This document shows positions 1 to 8,632 of a stretch of DNA of 64,000 nucleotides, piece after piece (positions within the stretch are counted from its first letter, which is position 1; the number at the start of each line of letters is the position of its first letter). The notes below the pieces were generated by a model. That model searched no databases. It was not told the DNA's origin and worked only from the letters and a program-made list of their open reading frames with translations. Source of the stretch: Planococcus lenghuensis (GTDB taxonomy: Bacteria; Bacillota; Bacilli; Bacillales_A; Planococcaceae); assembly GCF_001999905.1 (NCBI RefSeq), contig NZ_CP019640.1, positions 2,088,001-2,152,000 of the forward strand, read 5' to 3'. Made by a program: the position numbers and the translations under genes.

Positions 1-320
1 GAAACAAAACCGCCTTTTGAAAAAATCGCTGCGGGTTTTGTCCGCCGGAGGATGCCGAGCGATTGAACCAGCCCGCCGCCTACCCGAAATGGGTCCGTGA
101 AGTTTTTCCGGGAAAAATAGCGGCGGATTTTGCCGCTCGATATGGCATGATAAGCCGTATTAGGAAACGCTTCGCCGATAATCTCCTGTTCGATTCCGCC
201 TTTGGATCCGATGTATTCAATATGGAAACCGAGCTTTTGCAGCTCGGGCAATACCGCCTGATTCAAAGACACATGGCCGGCAGTTCCGCCGCCAGTCAGT
301 ATAATTGTTTGTTCTGTCAT
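1..320 (-). CDS. murG: UDP-GlcNAc:lipid I GlcNAc transferase, N-terminal part (runs off the window)
   Basis: MurG transfers GlcNAc from UDP-GlcNAc to lipid I on the cytoplasmic face of the membrane, making lipid II for peptidoglycan. The first 106 codons are visible: MTEQTIILTGGGTAGHV, the glycine-rich GGGTAGHV loop that opens this GT-B glycosyltransferase, then the IEYIGSKGGIEQEII stretch and SKGGFV at the window edge. The ATG at 318-320 is the first possible start and places the glycine loop where the family has it. B. subtilis keeps murG in its division/cell-wall cluster. Here ctpA and deoD are the neighbours, so this may be a second or relocated copy (inference). The family call is firm; the rest of the gene is outside the window. 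Confidence 0.9.
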   Translation of the reverse strand, partial: MTEQTIILTGGGTAGHVSLNQAVLPELQKLGFHIEYIGSKGGIEQEIIGEAFPNTAYHAISSGKIRRYFSRKNFTDPFRVGGGLVQSLGILRRTKPAAIFSKGGFV

Positions 321-527
321 CACAATAGCCCACTCTCTTTCATTCATTTCCTGTCTTATTTTACTGCACTTTAAGCAGAATGAAAATGGAGACTTGAAAC
401 GGGTATTTGCATGCAGGACCTCTGAAATGAATCCCTAAAAACGGGCCGAACAGATATAAGTCCTACAGGAAAAGTAAAATGATCCATACTTATGTATTCT
501 ACATTCTCGTTCCAGAAATCTTTTAAC

Positions 528-700
528 GTGAACTACCCTCAACTTAATTTTCTTCGAACAGTTGAAGTGGGGGCTTCAGGAACGTAAAAAACGTTCCATC
601 TTTTATTGCTTGGTCACCCACGGAACCCACGTTCCATGTCACAAGCCTTGAATTCGTGGCGTCCCGACCACTACTCAGCGGGAAAATACGTTAGCTGGAG
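528..700 (-). ncRNA. candidate omega RNA (reRNA) overlapping the tnpB 3' end
   Basis: TnpB proteins use a guide RNA made from the 3' end of tnpB and the element's right end; the guide is the sequence just outside the element. Here the minus-strand region from the tnpB stop to 528 has two hairpin-forming stretches (GGAACGTGGGTTCC, and the end hairpin before GTAGTTCAC). The bases that would act as guide follow at 527-512 and read GTTAAAAGATTTCTGG. Placement follows from family knowledge; processing and activity are not visible. Confidence 0.5.
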
Positions 701-2028
701 ACGGGGGCGGCTAAGAACCCCAAATCCGACAGCGTGCGGATGCCGTAGTTCTTGAGGTTGAGGGCCGCGTTATGGTCCCGGTCGATCATGGCTTGGCAAT
801 GCGCACACGCATACGTCCGTTCAGAAAGCCGCAAGTTCTCTTTTTTTGTGCCGCAGGCGCTGCACAGTTTACTGGATGGGAAGAAGCGGTCGGCGACGAT
901 GTAGTGTTTCCCTTTTCGTTCCGCTTTGTATTTGAGCATATTACGGAACAGGCCGAAGCCGTTGTCGTGTAACTTTTTGCCGAGTCTCAGGCACTGCGCC
1001 AGGTTTGTCAGATCCAGGTCTTCCACCACAATCGCATCGTAATCATTGGTTATCTGGTTACTTTTCTTGTGGAGGAAGTCGTTCCGCTGATTGACGGCCT
1101 TCGCCATCGTCTTCTGGTAGTTCTTGAGCGCTTTCTGGTAGTTCTTCGAATCGATCGGATTTCCGTCTTTATCCTTCGGCGCCCGTTCCTTCTTCCGTGC
1201 CAGCGACTTATTCTGCCGCCGCTGCCGTTTCTCGATGAGGCGGTGGAACCGCGGGTATTCCGCCTTTTGCCCCTCGCTGTCCATGTACAAATCGGATTGG
1301 CTGTAGTCCAAGGCGGTAATTTTGGATGTGGCGACCTTTTCCACGAGTTGCAGCTTTTCAAATGGATAATCGACGGAAATGGCCACGATGTAGCGGTCAC
1401 CTTCCCGTTTGATGGTCGCCTTTTTGATCAGCCCATCGGCGGGCAGTTCCCGATGCAATCGAACGGGTATACCTTCAGGGAATTTCGGGATGCGCAGGAA
1501 CGTCACCCCGTCCCGTGATTCGATGCGGATGTTCCCGTTCGTCTGATTAGTCGTATAGCTGAACCTGCCCTGCTTTTTACTGTGGAACTTCGGAAGGCCT
1601 TTGACATCCTGAAGGGATGGCGCATAGCCGTCCTTCATCTTCTGACGAACCGATTTTTTATACTGCAACGGTCGCTTGCCGTACGTCTCGTTGTACTTTT
1701 TGATGGCCGCCTGGAAACGGATCTTGGCATCATTGTACACAAACGAATCATTCGACCGATCCAGGTAGTCGAACCGTTCAGTGATGGTCGTGTAATTCGG
1801 GACCTTATACGTAAGGAATCCGCCTGAGAAGCTGACGGCCTCAAGGTGCTCGTACAGCCCCGCCACGTACTCATTATAGATTTTGCGCTCGCAGCCGAAC
1901 GCCATCTCGAGCCGCTGTTTCTGTTCGTCCGTGGGGAAAATGGCGAAACGGAAGGCGCCCGTCACCCATCCACCAGGCAATTGCTTTTTCGTGCCTTTGA
2001 TGTGACTTCCCTTCTTGTCAGTCCCCAT
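691..2028 (-). CDS. tnpB: TnpB RNA-guided endonuclease (IS200/IS605 OrfB)
   Basis: 445 residues, full length for TnpB, the RuvC-type RNA-guided nuclease ancestral to Cas12. All three RuvC acidic residues are visible: Asp in ITALDYSQS, Glu in IVVEDLDL and Asp in MIDRDHNAALN. The zinc ribbon is intact (CSACG followed by CAHC), between the second and third acidic residues. The N-terminal GAFRFAIFPTDEQKQRLE helix-turn-helix is typical. The enzyme cuts the empty donor site under guide-RNA direction, which favours retention of the element. No frameshift or stop is seen, so it may be active (inference). The gene stands alone between the element ends. Confidence 0.93.
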   Translation of the reverse strand: MGTDKKGSHIKGTKKQLPGGWVTGAFRFAIFPTDEQKQRLEMAFGCERKIYNEYVAGLYEHLEAVSFSGGFLTYKVPNYTTITERFDYLDRSNDSFVYNDAKIRFQAAIKKYNETYGKRPLQYKKSVRQKMKDGYAPSLQDVKGLPKFHSKKQGRFSYTTNQTNGNIRIESRDGVTFLRIPKFPEGIPVRLHRELPADGLIKKATIKREGDRYIVAISVDYPFEKLQLVEKVATSKITALDYSQSDLYMDSEGQKAEYPRFHRLIEKRQRRQNKSLARKKERAPKDKDGNPIDSKNYQKALKNYQKTMAKAVNQRNDFLHKKSNQITNDYDAIVVEDLDLTNLAQCLRLGKKLHDNGFGLFRNMLKYKAERKGKHYIVADRFFPSSKLCSACGTKKENLRLSERTYACAHCQAMIDRDHNAALNLKNYGIRTLSDLGFLAAPVSS

Positions 2029-2130
2029 GACTTTTTACTCTTCTTTGTTACCTGCCAAGCCGCTCAGAAAAAACAGCGGCAGCTCCCACGGACGGCTATG
2101 AGCTCCTAGCTGTTCGGTCCCCAATCTGAA

Positions 2131-2158
2131 CGGCCGACCCCATAAGGTCAGCCGTTTG
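2131..2158 (-). terminator. hairpin at the end of the 2148-2432 gene
   Basis: AACGGCTGAC and GTCGGCCGTT form a stem that includes the stop codon of the 94-residue gene. No T tract follows on the minus strand: the sequence runs into the TnpB element, suggesting the element landed directly behind the stem and displaced the T run (inference). Confidence 0.5.
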
Positions 2159-2432
2159 TGTTATCACCGTCCGTGTAATCGTGAATCGTTTCCAGTCGGT
2201 CTTCCACCCGCCGGTACAGATCTGACAATCCGGCTTTTTCCGGTTCGGTCAGATTCGAATTATTGATCCGCTCAAACGCAGCTTCCAATTTCTCAGCGCG
2301 GGTTCGCCTGAGACGCGGATGCGTCAATTCATCATTCAGTTCCAATGCGATGAATGATTCTAATTCTTCCTGTGTGTTAATCTTTTCGACAGCACTCCTG
2401 TCATTCCAGGTCTTCTTGAAAGCTTCGATCAT
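2148..2432 (-). CDS. unknown small helical protein, 94 residues
   Basis: The start is the ATG at 2430-2432 (MIEAFKKTWND), preceded by AAAGGAGTGATTTGCAT; a longer frame to 2564 lacks a comparable ribosome binding site. The protein is charged and predicted helical, with no cysteines, signal peptide or membrane segment (ELESFIALELNDELTH, then LEAAFERINN and LYRRVEDRLETI). I do not recognise a family. It lies between ctpA and the TnpB element on the same strand as ctpA, but ctpA has its own terminator, so it is probably transcribed separately. Confidence 0.6.
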   Translation of the reverse strand: MIEAFKKTWNDRSAVEKINTQEELESFIALELNDELTHPRLRRTRAEKLEAAFERINNSNLTEPEKAGLSDLYRRVEDRLETIHDYTDGDNTNG

Positions 2433-2634
2433 ATGCAAATCACTCCTTTTGCCCCTCCGGAAGGTTCCGGTCAATTTACTTTGGCCTATTGTTCGGTTTT
2501 TCCCTCTCCGACGTCTACTCAAACCCATGCCGCAATCCGCCAAATGAATATGGCGATGCCTCATTTGCCTTGTCCGAGTCTATACCGGCTGAAGTCTTGT
2601 CCACCATCATTGGAGTACCTTTCAGCATTGACCG

Positions 2635-2666
2635 CATGAAAAAAGCGGACAGCTGGAGCTGTCCGC
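2635..2666 (-). terminator. ctpA terminator
   Basis: A perfect 10-bp stem (AGCTGTCCGC paired with GCGGACAGCT, loop of two bases) followed on the minus strand by a run of T, starting a few bases past the ctpA stop codon. Confidence 0.85.
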
Positions 2667-2672
2667 CATTCA

Positions 2673-4232
2673 TTATTCCGGTTCTGTCTGCTGATCATCT
2701 GCAGGTTCTTCCGCTGCATCTTCAGCTGATGGTTCTTCGGCTGCCGGCTCCGAGACAAGACCCGCTTCTTCAACAATGACTTCCACTGCCCGCTGTACGA
2801 GCGGGTCATCATTCTCGATTTTTTCACGGAGCGCATCTATGACCGCGTACGAAGTGTCTCCTGTCAGAATGCCGGTCACTTCCAGTTCATTGTCCTCCTG
2901 GAAAGTTTCCACAGCCTCTGTAAGGGTTTCATCGAACAGGCCATCCACTTCACCGACTTCATAGCCGATTGCCTGCAGCATTTGTTCCGCCACTTCCACT
3001 TCTTCTGAAATGACGCCTTCCTTCAATTCTGCCTCTGTATCAAACAGCGGCAGCGTCATATAAGCCGGATAGCCGATTTCCACATCCGGCGCAATGCCGG
3101 TCTCATGAATCCAATTGCCGTCCGGTGTCAGCCATTTGGCCGTCGTGAACTTCAGGTTGGCACCATCCGGCAAGTCATTTGCCGTCTGCACTGTCCCTTT
3201 GCCGAAAGAATTCTCCCCGACCAGCGTTACATCGGCTGACTCGCTCAAAGCCCCTGCGAGAATCTCTGAAGCGGATGCACTGCCACCATCTATCAGCAAG
3301 GTCACAGGCACATCGATTTTATCGCCACCCGTAGCCCGGAAGATTTCCGATTCCTGATTACGCGGTTCCACCTGGAACAGAATCTCGCCTTCTTCAACAA
3401 ATAAATCGGCGATTTCACGGGCTGTTGTCAGCAATCCGCCTGGATTCCCCCGGACGTCAAGCACTAAAGCTTCCATGCCGGCCTCTTCCATATTCGCTAA
3501 AGCTTCAACCAGCTCCGTGTAAGTATCCTGGGAAAAGCTCGTAATCCGGATATGCGCCACATTTTCACTGATCATTTCCGCATAGACCGTCTCAAGCGGA
3601 ATCTCATCCCGTTCCACAGTGAGGTCAATCGTGTTGCCGGAATCACCGCGCTGAATCGTCAAGGTTACTTCCGTGCCTTTTTCCCCGCGAATCAGCATAA
3701 CCGCGTCGGTCACGCTCATCCCTTGGATGCTTTCCCCGTCCACGGACAGGATTTTATCTCCGGGGAGGATACCGGCTTCTTCCGCCGGTGAATTGGCGAT
3801 CGGCGATACAACAGTAATCAGACCATCCCGTTCCTGGATTTCCGCTCCGATTCCCTCAAAGCTTGAAGAGATGCTGTTCATGAACTGCGTTGCCTCTTCC
3901 TGGCTTAAGTAATCAGAGTATGGATCATCCAGCGCTTCAACCATTCCGTTGATGGCTCCATTAATCAAGGCATCACTTTCCACTTCTGTATAATACTCGC
4001 TTTGCAGCTGATCATAAGCACTGAAGAGTTTCTGGAATTCCTGGCGTGCAGGTGCCCCGACTTCCACCGCTTTTTCTTCACCGAATGTCAGCGCAAAAAC
4101 GGTAAGACCGGCAGTCGCCAGAACCAGAAAGAAAATCAGCATGATGAACTGAAAGGTTCGCATGCGGATCGAGTTTGCCGGCGTTTCTTCTGGAGCAGGT
4201 GTCTGATCCTGCCCCGGCCGCTGTTCATTCAT
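2673..4232 (-). CDS. ctpA: carboxyl-terminal processing protease, S41 family, membrane-anchored
   Basis: 519 residues. Order: a cytoplasmic Pro/Glu-rich tail, one membrane segment at about 27-48, a helical region with LDDPYSDYLS, a PDZ domain at about 120-200 (GIGAEI, GDKILSVDG), the S41 core, and a peptidoglycan-binding-type domain at about 410-470. The serine is in GGSASASE (318-322) and the general-base lysine in SFGKGTVQ (Lys345), the Ser/Lys dyad of the family. It cleaves proteins near their C-termini outside the cell membrane. The C-terminal Glu/Ala-rich tail (495-519) is unusual and low-complexity. It is a single gene with its own terminator; deoD lies upstream on the same strand, 35 bases away. 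Confidence 0.95.
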   Translation of the reverse strand: MNEQRPGQDQTPAPEETPANSIRMRTFQFIMLIFFLVLATAGLTVFALTFGEEKAVEVGAPARQEFQKLFSAYDQLQSEYYTEVESDALINGAINGMVEALDDPYSDYLSQEEATQFMNSISSSFEGIGAEIQERDGLITVVSPIANSPAEEAGILPGDKILSVDGESIQGMSVTDAVMLIRGEKGTEVTLTIQRGDSGNTIDLTVERDEIPLETVYAEMISENVAHIRITSFSQDTYTELVEALANMEEAGMEALVLDVRGNPGGLLTTAREIADLFVEEGEILFQVEPRNQESEIFRATGGDKIDVPVTLLIDGGSASASEILAGALSESADVTLVGENSFGKGTVQTANDLPDGANLKFTTAKWLTPDGNWIHETGIAPDVEIGYPAYMTLPLFDTEAELKEGVISEEVEVAEQMLQAIGYEVGEVDGLFDETLTEAVETFQEDNELEVTGILTGDTSYAVIDALREKIENDDPLVQRAVEVIVEEAGLVSEPAAEEPSAEDAAEEPADDQQTEPE

Positions 4233-4267
4233 TCATTTCCCTACTTTCACTGTGAAAACTGCTGTTA

Positions 4268-4969
4268 TTACTGAACTGCTGCGTCAAGTGCAACGATGAT
4301 CATGTCGTTGAATGTCAGTTGGCGTTCTTCAGCGGTTGTCACTTCACCAGTCAGCAAATGATCACTGACTGTCAGCACAGCCAGAGCCTCGCGGCCGAAT
4401 TTGGCAGCAAGCGTATACAGGGCTGCTGTTTCCATTTCAAGACCAAGCACGCCATACTGCGCCCACTTTTCATGGTCCGCGTTGTCGTTATAGAACAGGT
4501 CTTCTGTGAATACGTTACCGACGCGAAGGTTCAGACCCTTTTCCTGTCCGGCGTTATACGCTTTCAGCAACAAGTCAAAGTTAGCGGTCGGCGCGTAATT
4601 CACCCCATTGAAAATGATGTCATTCAGACTGGCGTTCGTGGAAGCGCTCTGTGCGAGAATCACATCACGCACTTTCACATCATGATGGATGGAACCGCAT
4701 GTACCGACACGGATCAATTTCTTCACGTCATACTCATTCATCAGTTCCGTAATGTATATCGAGATGGAAGGCACACCCATTCCAGTCCCCTGGACGGAAA
4801 CGCGTTTCCCTTTATATGTTCCTGTGTAACCGAACATATTCCGGACTTCATTGTATTGCGTCACGTCTTCTAAAAACGTTTCCGCGATGTACTTGGCGCG
4901 CAGCGGATCTCCCGGCAGGAGAATAGCTTCTGCGATGTCGCCTTTTTGGGCATTAATGTGAACACTCAT
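4268..4969 (-). CDS. deoD: purine-nucleoside phosphorylase DeoD
   Basis: 233 residues, the normal length of hexameric bacterial PNP. It splits purine (deoxy)nucleosides with phosphate to base and (deoxy)ribose-1-phosphate in the cytoplasm for salvage. Visible family features: [20 protein letters not shown] at the N-terminus with the conserved MPGDP-like [21 protein letters not shown] phosphate/ribose loop, [13 protein letters not shown] substrate site, and VSDHLLTGE with the catalytic aspartate near the C-terminus. The start is well fixed by the conserved N-terminus. No operon partner is evident; ctpA follows 35 bases downstream. Confidence 0.96.
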   Translation of the reverse strand: MSVHINAQKGDIAEAILLPGDPLRAKYIAETFLEDVTQYNEVRNMFGYTGTYKGKRVSVQGTGMGVPSISIYITELMNEYDVKKLIRVGTCGSIHHDVKVRDVILAQSASTNASLNDIIFNGVNYAPTANFDLLLKAYNAGQEKGLNLRVGNVFTEDLFYNDNADHEKWAQYGVLGLEMETAALYTLAAKFGREALAVLTVSDHLLTGEVTTAEERQLTFNDMIIVALDAAVQ

Positions 4970-5038
4970 TTTAAAACCTCACTTTATTTTAGTCTGTACT
5001 ATCATACTGTTTTTTAAGTGCTGTTGCAATTGAAGACC

Positions 5039-5254
5039 TTATCTCTCTTCGTATGCCCGCCAAAGTTCATCAAAGACAGCTGCCGGCATATCCGCATCCG
5101 CTTTTTCTTCAAGGTATCGGGAAAGCCCATCAAATTCCCTTGATGTTTTCGGAAAACCGTGGTCATTGAACATGGCTTCCGCAAACCGCGCATACGGATC
5201 CCGCTTGCTGCCGCCCCGGTAGGCAAGCGCAAATTGGTAAAACGATTTATTCAC
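5039..5254 (-). CDS. YozE-family SAM-like fold protein
   Basis: 71 residues from a GTG start at 5252-5254, chosen because GGAGG lies seven bases upstream and because the product (MNKSFYQFALAYRG) then matches the usual N-terminus of the YozE/UPF0346 family. FNDHGFPKTSREFDGLSRYLE is the conserved core. A longer frame to 5308 adds residues not found in the family. The molecular role of the family is unknown. It follows msrB on the same strand with about 50 bases between, so it may be the last gene of an msrA-msrB-yozE unit (inference). Confidence 0.85.
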   Translation of the reverse strand: MNKSFYQFALAYRGGSKRDPYARFAEAMFNDHGFPKTSREFDGLSRYLEEKADADMPAAVFDELWRAYEER

Positions 5255-5304
5255 CTGGTTTCCTCCGCTCATCAGAAAAGCCCGGGCAGCCGCCGGGCCA
5301 TCTG

Positions 5305-5730
5305 TCATTCGAATAATTTTCTGTATTCACCGTAGCCATTTTCCTCAAGTTCATCTTTCGGCACGAAGCGCATCGCAGCTGAGTTGATGCAATAGCGGAG
5401 ACCGCCTGCTTCCTGCGGCCCGTCCGGAAATACGTGACCGAGATGTGAATCCGCCGTCTTGCTTCTTACTTCCGTCCGGCGCATGCCGTAGCTTGTATCG
5501 GAATGCTCGGTCACTTCGGGTGAATCGATCGGCTTCGTGAAACTCGGCCAGCCACAGCCTGCATCATATTTATCTGTTGATGAAAACAACGGTTTGCCGG
5601 AAACCACATCGACGTAAATCCCTTCATCAAAATGCGCGTCATATTCGTTCTGATGCGGCGGTTCAGTGCCGTTTTCCTGGGTCACATGGTACTGCATCGG
5701 CGTCAATTTTTCCTTCAGATTATCTTTCAT
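5305..5730 (-). CDS. msrB: peptide-methionine (R)-S-oxide reductase MsrB
   Basis: 141 residues from the ATG at 5728-5730, which follows GGGGGATC; a longer frame would start inside msrA. MsrB reduces the R form of methionine sulfoxide in proteins, using thioredoxin. Seen: [31 protein letters not shown] and the catalytic cysteine in [12 protein letters not shown]. The zinc-binding CxxC pairs present in some MsrBs are absent, as in the B. subtilis protein. Start and msrA stop overlap as ATGA, so the two are translationally coupled and cover both sulfoxide stereoisomers. Confidence 0.96.
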   Translation of the reverse strand: MKDNLKEKLTPMQYHVTQENGTEPPHQNEYDAHFDEGIYVDVVSGKPLFSSTDKYDAGCGWPSFTKPIDSPEVTEHSDTSYGMRRTEVRSKTADSHLGHVFPDGPQEAGGLRYCINSAAMRFVPKDELEENGYGEYRKLFE

Positions 5731-6257
5731 AGCTGATCCCCCCAATTTTTTTCAATAAATGCGGCGCGTCCCGATCCCACATTGTACCGGTTGTAATGCC
5801 CCGGGTTTTTCTTATAGTAATCCTGATGGTGTGCTTCAGCCGGATAAAAGGGCTTGGCATCCCGAATTTCAACAGCCACCGGTTTTGAAAAGCGGCCGGA
5901 TAAGTCCAGTTCCCGCTTCGATTTTTCCGCTGCCTGCCGCTGTTCTTCCGAATGGACGAAAATAGCGGTCTGATAAGAAGAGCCCCGGTCGAAAAACTGG
6001 CCGCCGGCATCTGTCGGGTCTATCTGCGTCCAGAATACATCCAGCAATTTTTCATATGGGAAAATGTCCGGCTGAAAGGTGATCTGGACTGCCTCCACAT
6101 GGCCGGTTCGGTTCGAACAGACCTGTTCATACGTCGGATTCGGCAAATCCCCTCCTGTGTAGCCGGAAACCACGGATTCGATGCCCGGCAATGTATCGAA
6201 GGGTTTTACCATGCACCAAAAACACCCGCCGGCGAATGTCGCTTTTTCTGTCTTCAT
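5727..6257 (-). CDS. msrA: peptide-methionine (S)-S-oxide reductase MsrA
   Basis: 176 residues. MsrA reduces the S form of methionine sulfoxide, repairing oxidised proteins in the cytoplasm. The active-site motif GCFWC is at residues 11-15 ([12 protein letters not shown]). [19 protein letters not shown] and [16 protein letters not shown] are conserved family blocks. The extra C-terminal resolving cysteine of some MsrAs is absent. The gene overlaps msrB by four bases, and ATTGATAGAAGGAGTGATTGG supplies a strong ribosome site. Confidence 0.96.
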   Translation of the reverse strand: MKTEKATFAGGCFWCMVKPFDTLPGIESVVSGYTGGDLPNPTYEQVCSNRTGHVEAVQITFQPDIFPYEKLLDVFWTQIDPTDAGGQFFDRGSSYQTAIFVHSEEQRQAAEKSKRELDLSGRFSKPVAVEIRDAKPFYPAEAHHQDYYKKNPGHYNRYNVGSGRAAFIEKNWGDQL

Positions 6258-6273
6258 CCAATCACTCCTTCTA

Positions 6274-6849
6274 TCAATTTCGGACAGTTACCCGAAGACG
6301 GATATCATCCGCATCCAAATCGAATTTGATCGCTTCCACTGTCATTCCGTTTTCAAGCGGAATGGCTGGCAATTGCAACAGCACAGCTTCTTCACTGCTC
6401 TGCACTTCCATGAATTCCGGCAAATCCACAGAGTCTTCCAGGAGTTTGAGTGCCTGTCCCGGCGGTATTGCAAGCCGGCCGACCTCCACTGACTTTTGCT
6501 CCAGCAGAAGACTGCCGTCCGGCTGTACGACCGGCTCAAATTTCAATAAAATCGGCAATGTGGCCGAAAAAACCTGCAGTTCCGTCGACAGGCTGACATC
6601 CTCTTCCACTGCCAGCGTCAGCGGCATGTTCTCGTTGCCCATCTCCTGCCGGATAATCGTATTCGCGATGCCTTCAAAATCTCCTTTTGTTGTACGGATG
6701 ATAAGCGAATTGCCGGCAGCTGTCGATTTCGCTGCAGTATTGTAGGAAACGAAGTCATCAGCCGGTGTAACCGCAGCAAAAACCAGCAGCATTACAGCCA
6801 GCACAACAGCGCCGAACAGAACAAAAAAAGCGGCTTTCCAACTATTCAT
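6274..6849 (-). CDS. ypmS: YpmS-family membrane-anchored protein
   Basis: 191 residues from the ATG at 6847-6849, placed by GGAGG seven bases upstream and by overlap with the ypmR stop (TGATG). There is one N-terminal membrane segment (residues 5-27, [17 protein letters not shown]), then an extracellular domain ending in RLRVTVRN. ypmR and ypmS lie side by side in B. subtilis too. Family function is unknown; pairing with a secreted SGNH lipoprotein suggests a joint envelope role (inference). Only 17 bases separate it from msrA. Confidence 0.85.
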   Translation of the reverse strand: MNSWKAAFFVLFGAVVLAVMLLVFAAVTPADDFVSYNTAAKSTAAGNSLIIRTTKGDFEGIANTIIRQEMGNENMPLTLAVEEDVSLSTELQVFSATLPILLKFEPVVQPDGSLLLEQKSVEVGRLAIPPGQALKLLEDSVDLPEFMEVQSSEEAVLLQLPAIPLENGMTVEAIKFDLDADDIRLRVTVRN

Positions 6850-7655
6850 CAAGCAGCCTCCTCTCCAAATGCGATATCGCATTCCTGCATCCGTTCCAGT
6901 ATGCGTTCGGTCATCAAATCATAGCCTTTTGCATTCGGATGAAAGAAATCCGTATGGTAAACCAGGTTTTCATTTGTATAGAAAAATTCGCTGACCGGTA
7001 TAAAACACGCCTGCGGATCTTCATCGATCACTTCCATGACTTCTTCATTGAATGCAGCAATAATATCATCAAATTCCGTCGCATCTCCTGTGAAGATCGA
7101 GAGCGGATTATAAATGCCGAGCATGATGATCGGGGCGTTTTCATTCAGCGCACGAATTTGAGTGATGATGTTGCGGTAACGGGTGTCGAATAATTCCAGC
7201 TCTTCGTAAAACGCTTCCGGTGTCAGTGAGAACAGGTTGTTCTTCACTACTTTCATCACATCATTGCCGCCGACCGTCATCACAATATAATCGGCTTTCG
7301 TTACAGGGCCAGTCAGCTTGCCTTCCTGGAACATCGCGAGCAGCTGATCGCTCCTCCGGCCGCGCTTCGCCGTATTTTGCACCATGACCCCTTCCACGCC
7401 CGGCCAGTCAGTCATCTCAACCGCCAGCCGACCGACATAGCCCCCGCGGTTATCTTCATCTCCCACGCCTTGTGTCAGGGAATCTCCAAGTGCGGTCAGT
7501 ACAATGGTCTGTGGAACGAAGGTGGGGGCGACTGCGAATTCAGTGAAAACCGGCTCTGTCCGGGGATTGGCTTCATCCTGCAGGAATCGGAACGGGCTGT
7601 TGCTGCAGCCGGCCAACAGCAGTAGCAGAAGGACAGAGCCAACAAGCTGTTTCAT
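6849..7655 (-). CDS. ypmR: SGNH/GDSL-type esterase lipoprotein, YpmR-like
   Basis: 268 residues. A lipoprotein signal (MKQLVGSVLLLLLLAGCSN; lipobox LAGC, Cys17) predicts anchoring outside the membrane. All four SGNH blocks are present: GDSLTQG (nucleophile Ser), the glycine block around RGG/TAKRGRRS, GGND with the oxyanion Asn, and DFFHPNAKGY with catalytic Asp and His. Such enzymes hydrolyse esters or remove acetyl groups; the natural substrate is not known. Its stop overlaps the ypmS start by one base, indicating coupling. Confidence 0.92.
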   Translation of the reverse strand: MKQLVGSVLLLLLLAGCSNSPFRFLQDEANPRTEPVFTEFAVAPTFVPQTIVLTALGDSLTQGVGDEDNRGGYVGRLAVEMTDWPGVEGVMVQNTAKRGRRSDQLLAMFQEGKLTGPVTKADYIVMTVGGNDVMKVVKNNLFSLTPEAFYEELELFDTRYRNIITQIRALNENAPIIMLGIYNPLSIFTGDATEFDDIIAAFNEEVMEVIDEDPQACFIPVSEFFYTNENLVYHTDFFHPNAKGYDLMTERILERMQECDIAFGEEAA

Positions 7656-7670
7656 ATGAACTCCCCTGCC

Positions 7671-8507
7671 TTATTCAGCATAATACATGAAGCCGATGGC
7701 TCCGATGCCGGTATGTGTCGCAATCACCGGCGTTGTGTAGCTGTAATTCGTTTCATTGCCCGCTTCTGTCAGCCGTTTCAGCAGTGGTTCAGCCATCGCC
7801 TGGCCTTCTGCATGAACAAGACCGACGCCTTTGACGAGCTTGCCAGCCGTCTCATTGCGGAATTGATCAAATAAGTACTGCACCACTTGTTTATGGCTCC
7901 GGACTTTTGCAACCGGCGTATACTCACCGCCTTCAAGAGAAGCGATCGGTTTGATCTTCAGTAAAGATCCGAGCATCGCGCGGCCTTTGCCGATTCGCCC
8001 GCCCTTCACCAGGTTATCGAGCGTATCTACCACCACGAACAAGGAAGTTGCAGCCCGGATCTGTTCAACCCTGGCTGTAATTTCTTCCACCGTTTTTCCG
8101 GATTGCGCCATTTCAGCAGCTTCCAGCACCTGGAACGCAAGCGCACGGGAAATAAAACGGGAATCGATCACCGTTACATCGGCTGCCGTCTGAAGCGCCG
8201 CTGTCCGGGCCGATTGGACTGTTCCGCTCATCCCGCCTGTCATGTGAATCGAAACAATCGGCGTTCCATCCTGGCCGAGCCGGTCATATAATTCCGCAAA
8301 GACGCCGGGTGACGGCTGCGAACTCTTTGGCAGTTCGTCCGACTGTTCCATCAGTTTGAGAAAAGACTGCGGTTCAAGATCAACTCTATCCAGATACGTC
8401 CGGCCGCCCACTTGGATTGAAAGCGGAACAACATGGATATTATATTTTTCAATTGTCTCCCGTTCGAGATCCGCTGTTGAATCTGTCACAATATGCACAT
8501 TAGCCAT
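7671..8507 (-). CDS. DegV-family fatty-acid-binding protein
   Basis: 278 residues. N-terminal VHIVTDSTADL and the internal HMTGGMSGT and RGGRIGKG-like KGGRIGKG blocks identify the DegV fold, which binds a fatty acid in the cleft between its two domains; some members (FakB) present the fatty acid to the kinase FakA for phospholipid synthesis. The C-terminal HTGIGAIGFMYYAE is also conserved. No FakA gene is in the window. The position beside ypmR matches B. subtilis, though the sco/ypmQ gene found between them there is missing. Specific fatty-acid preference cannot be read from the sequence. Confidence 0.93.
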   Translation of the reverse strand: MANVHIVTDSTADLERETIEKYNIHVVPLSIQVGGRTYLDRVDLEPQSFLKLMEQSDELPKSSQPSPGVFAELYDRLGQDGTPIVSIHMTGGMSGTVQSARTAALQTAADVTVIDSRFISRALAFQVLEAAEMAQSGKTVEEITARVEQIRAATSLFVVVDTLDNLVKGGRIGKGRAMLGSLLKIKPIASLEGGEYTPVAKVRSHKQVVQYLFDQFRNETAGKLVKGVGLVHAEGQAMAEPLLKRLTEAGNETNYSYTTPVIATHTGIGAIGFMYYAE

Positions 8508-8632
8508 AATTACACTTCCTTCATTAAGTCTATTCCTTTTGAAAGGCTTTCTAAAACTTAGTGTATCGGAAAAGGTCCGCTGACCGAAAAAACAGACCGC
8601 CTGGGATCTGATTTTCGTTTCATGGCATTCTG

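Larger units (their letters stand above)
528..2130 (-). mobile_element. IS200/IS605-type element carrying only tnpB (IS1341-like); left boundary approximate
   Basis: The element contains a full tnpB and no tnpA transposase, so it would need TnpA from elsewhere to move. On the minus strand the right end reads GAAGCCCCCACTTCAAC, a loop, then AAGTTGAGGGTAGTTCAC, a subterminal hairpin and conserved end common to these elements, closing at position 528. The left end lies between the tnpB start (2028) and the terminator of the next gene (2131-2158). Imperfect hairpins at about 2055-2110 fit a left end, but the exact base is inferred. These elements make no target duplication, so none is expected. 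Confidence 0.7.

Noticed and set aside
63-374. Plus-strand frame of 103 codons opposite murG
   Set aside because: It is antisense to the conserved murG start; no ribosome site and no recognisable product.
7656-7874. Plus-strand frame of 72 codons between ypmR and degV
   Set aside because: It overlaps the degV 3' end in antisense with no supporting signals.
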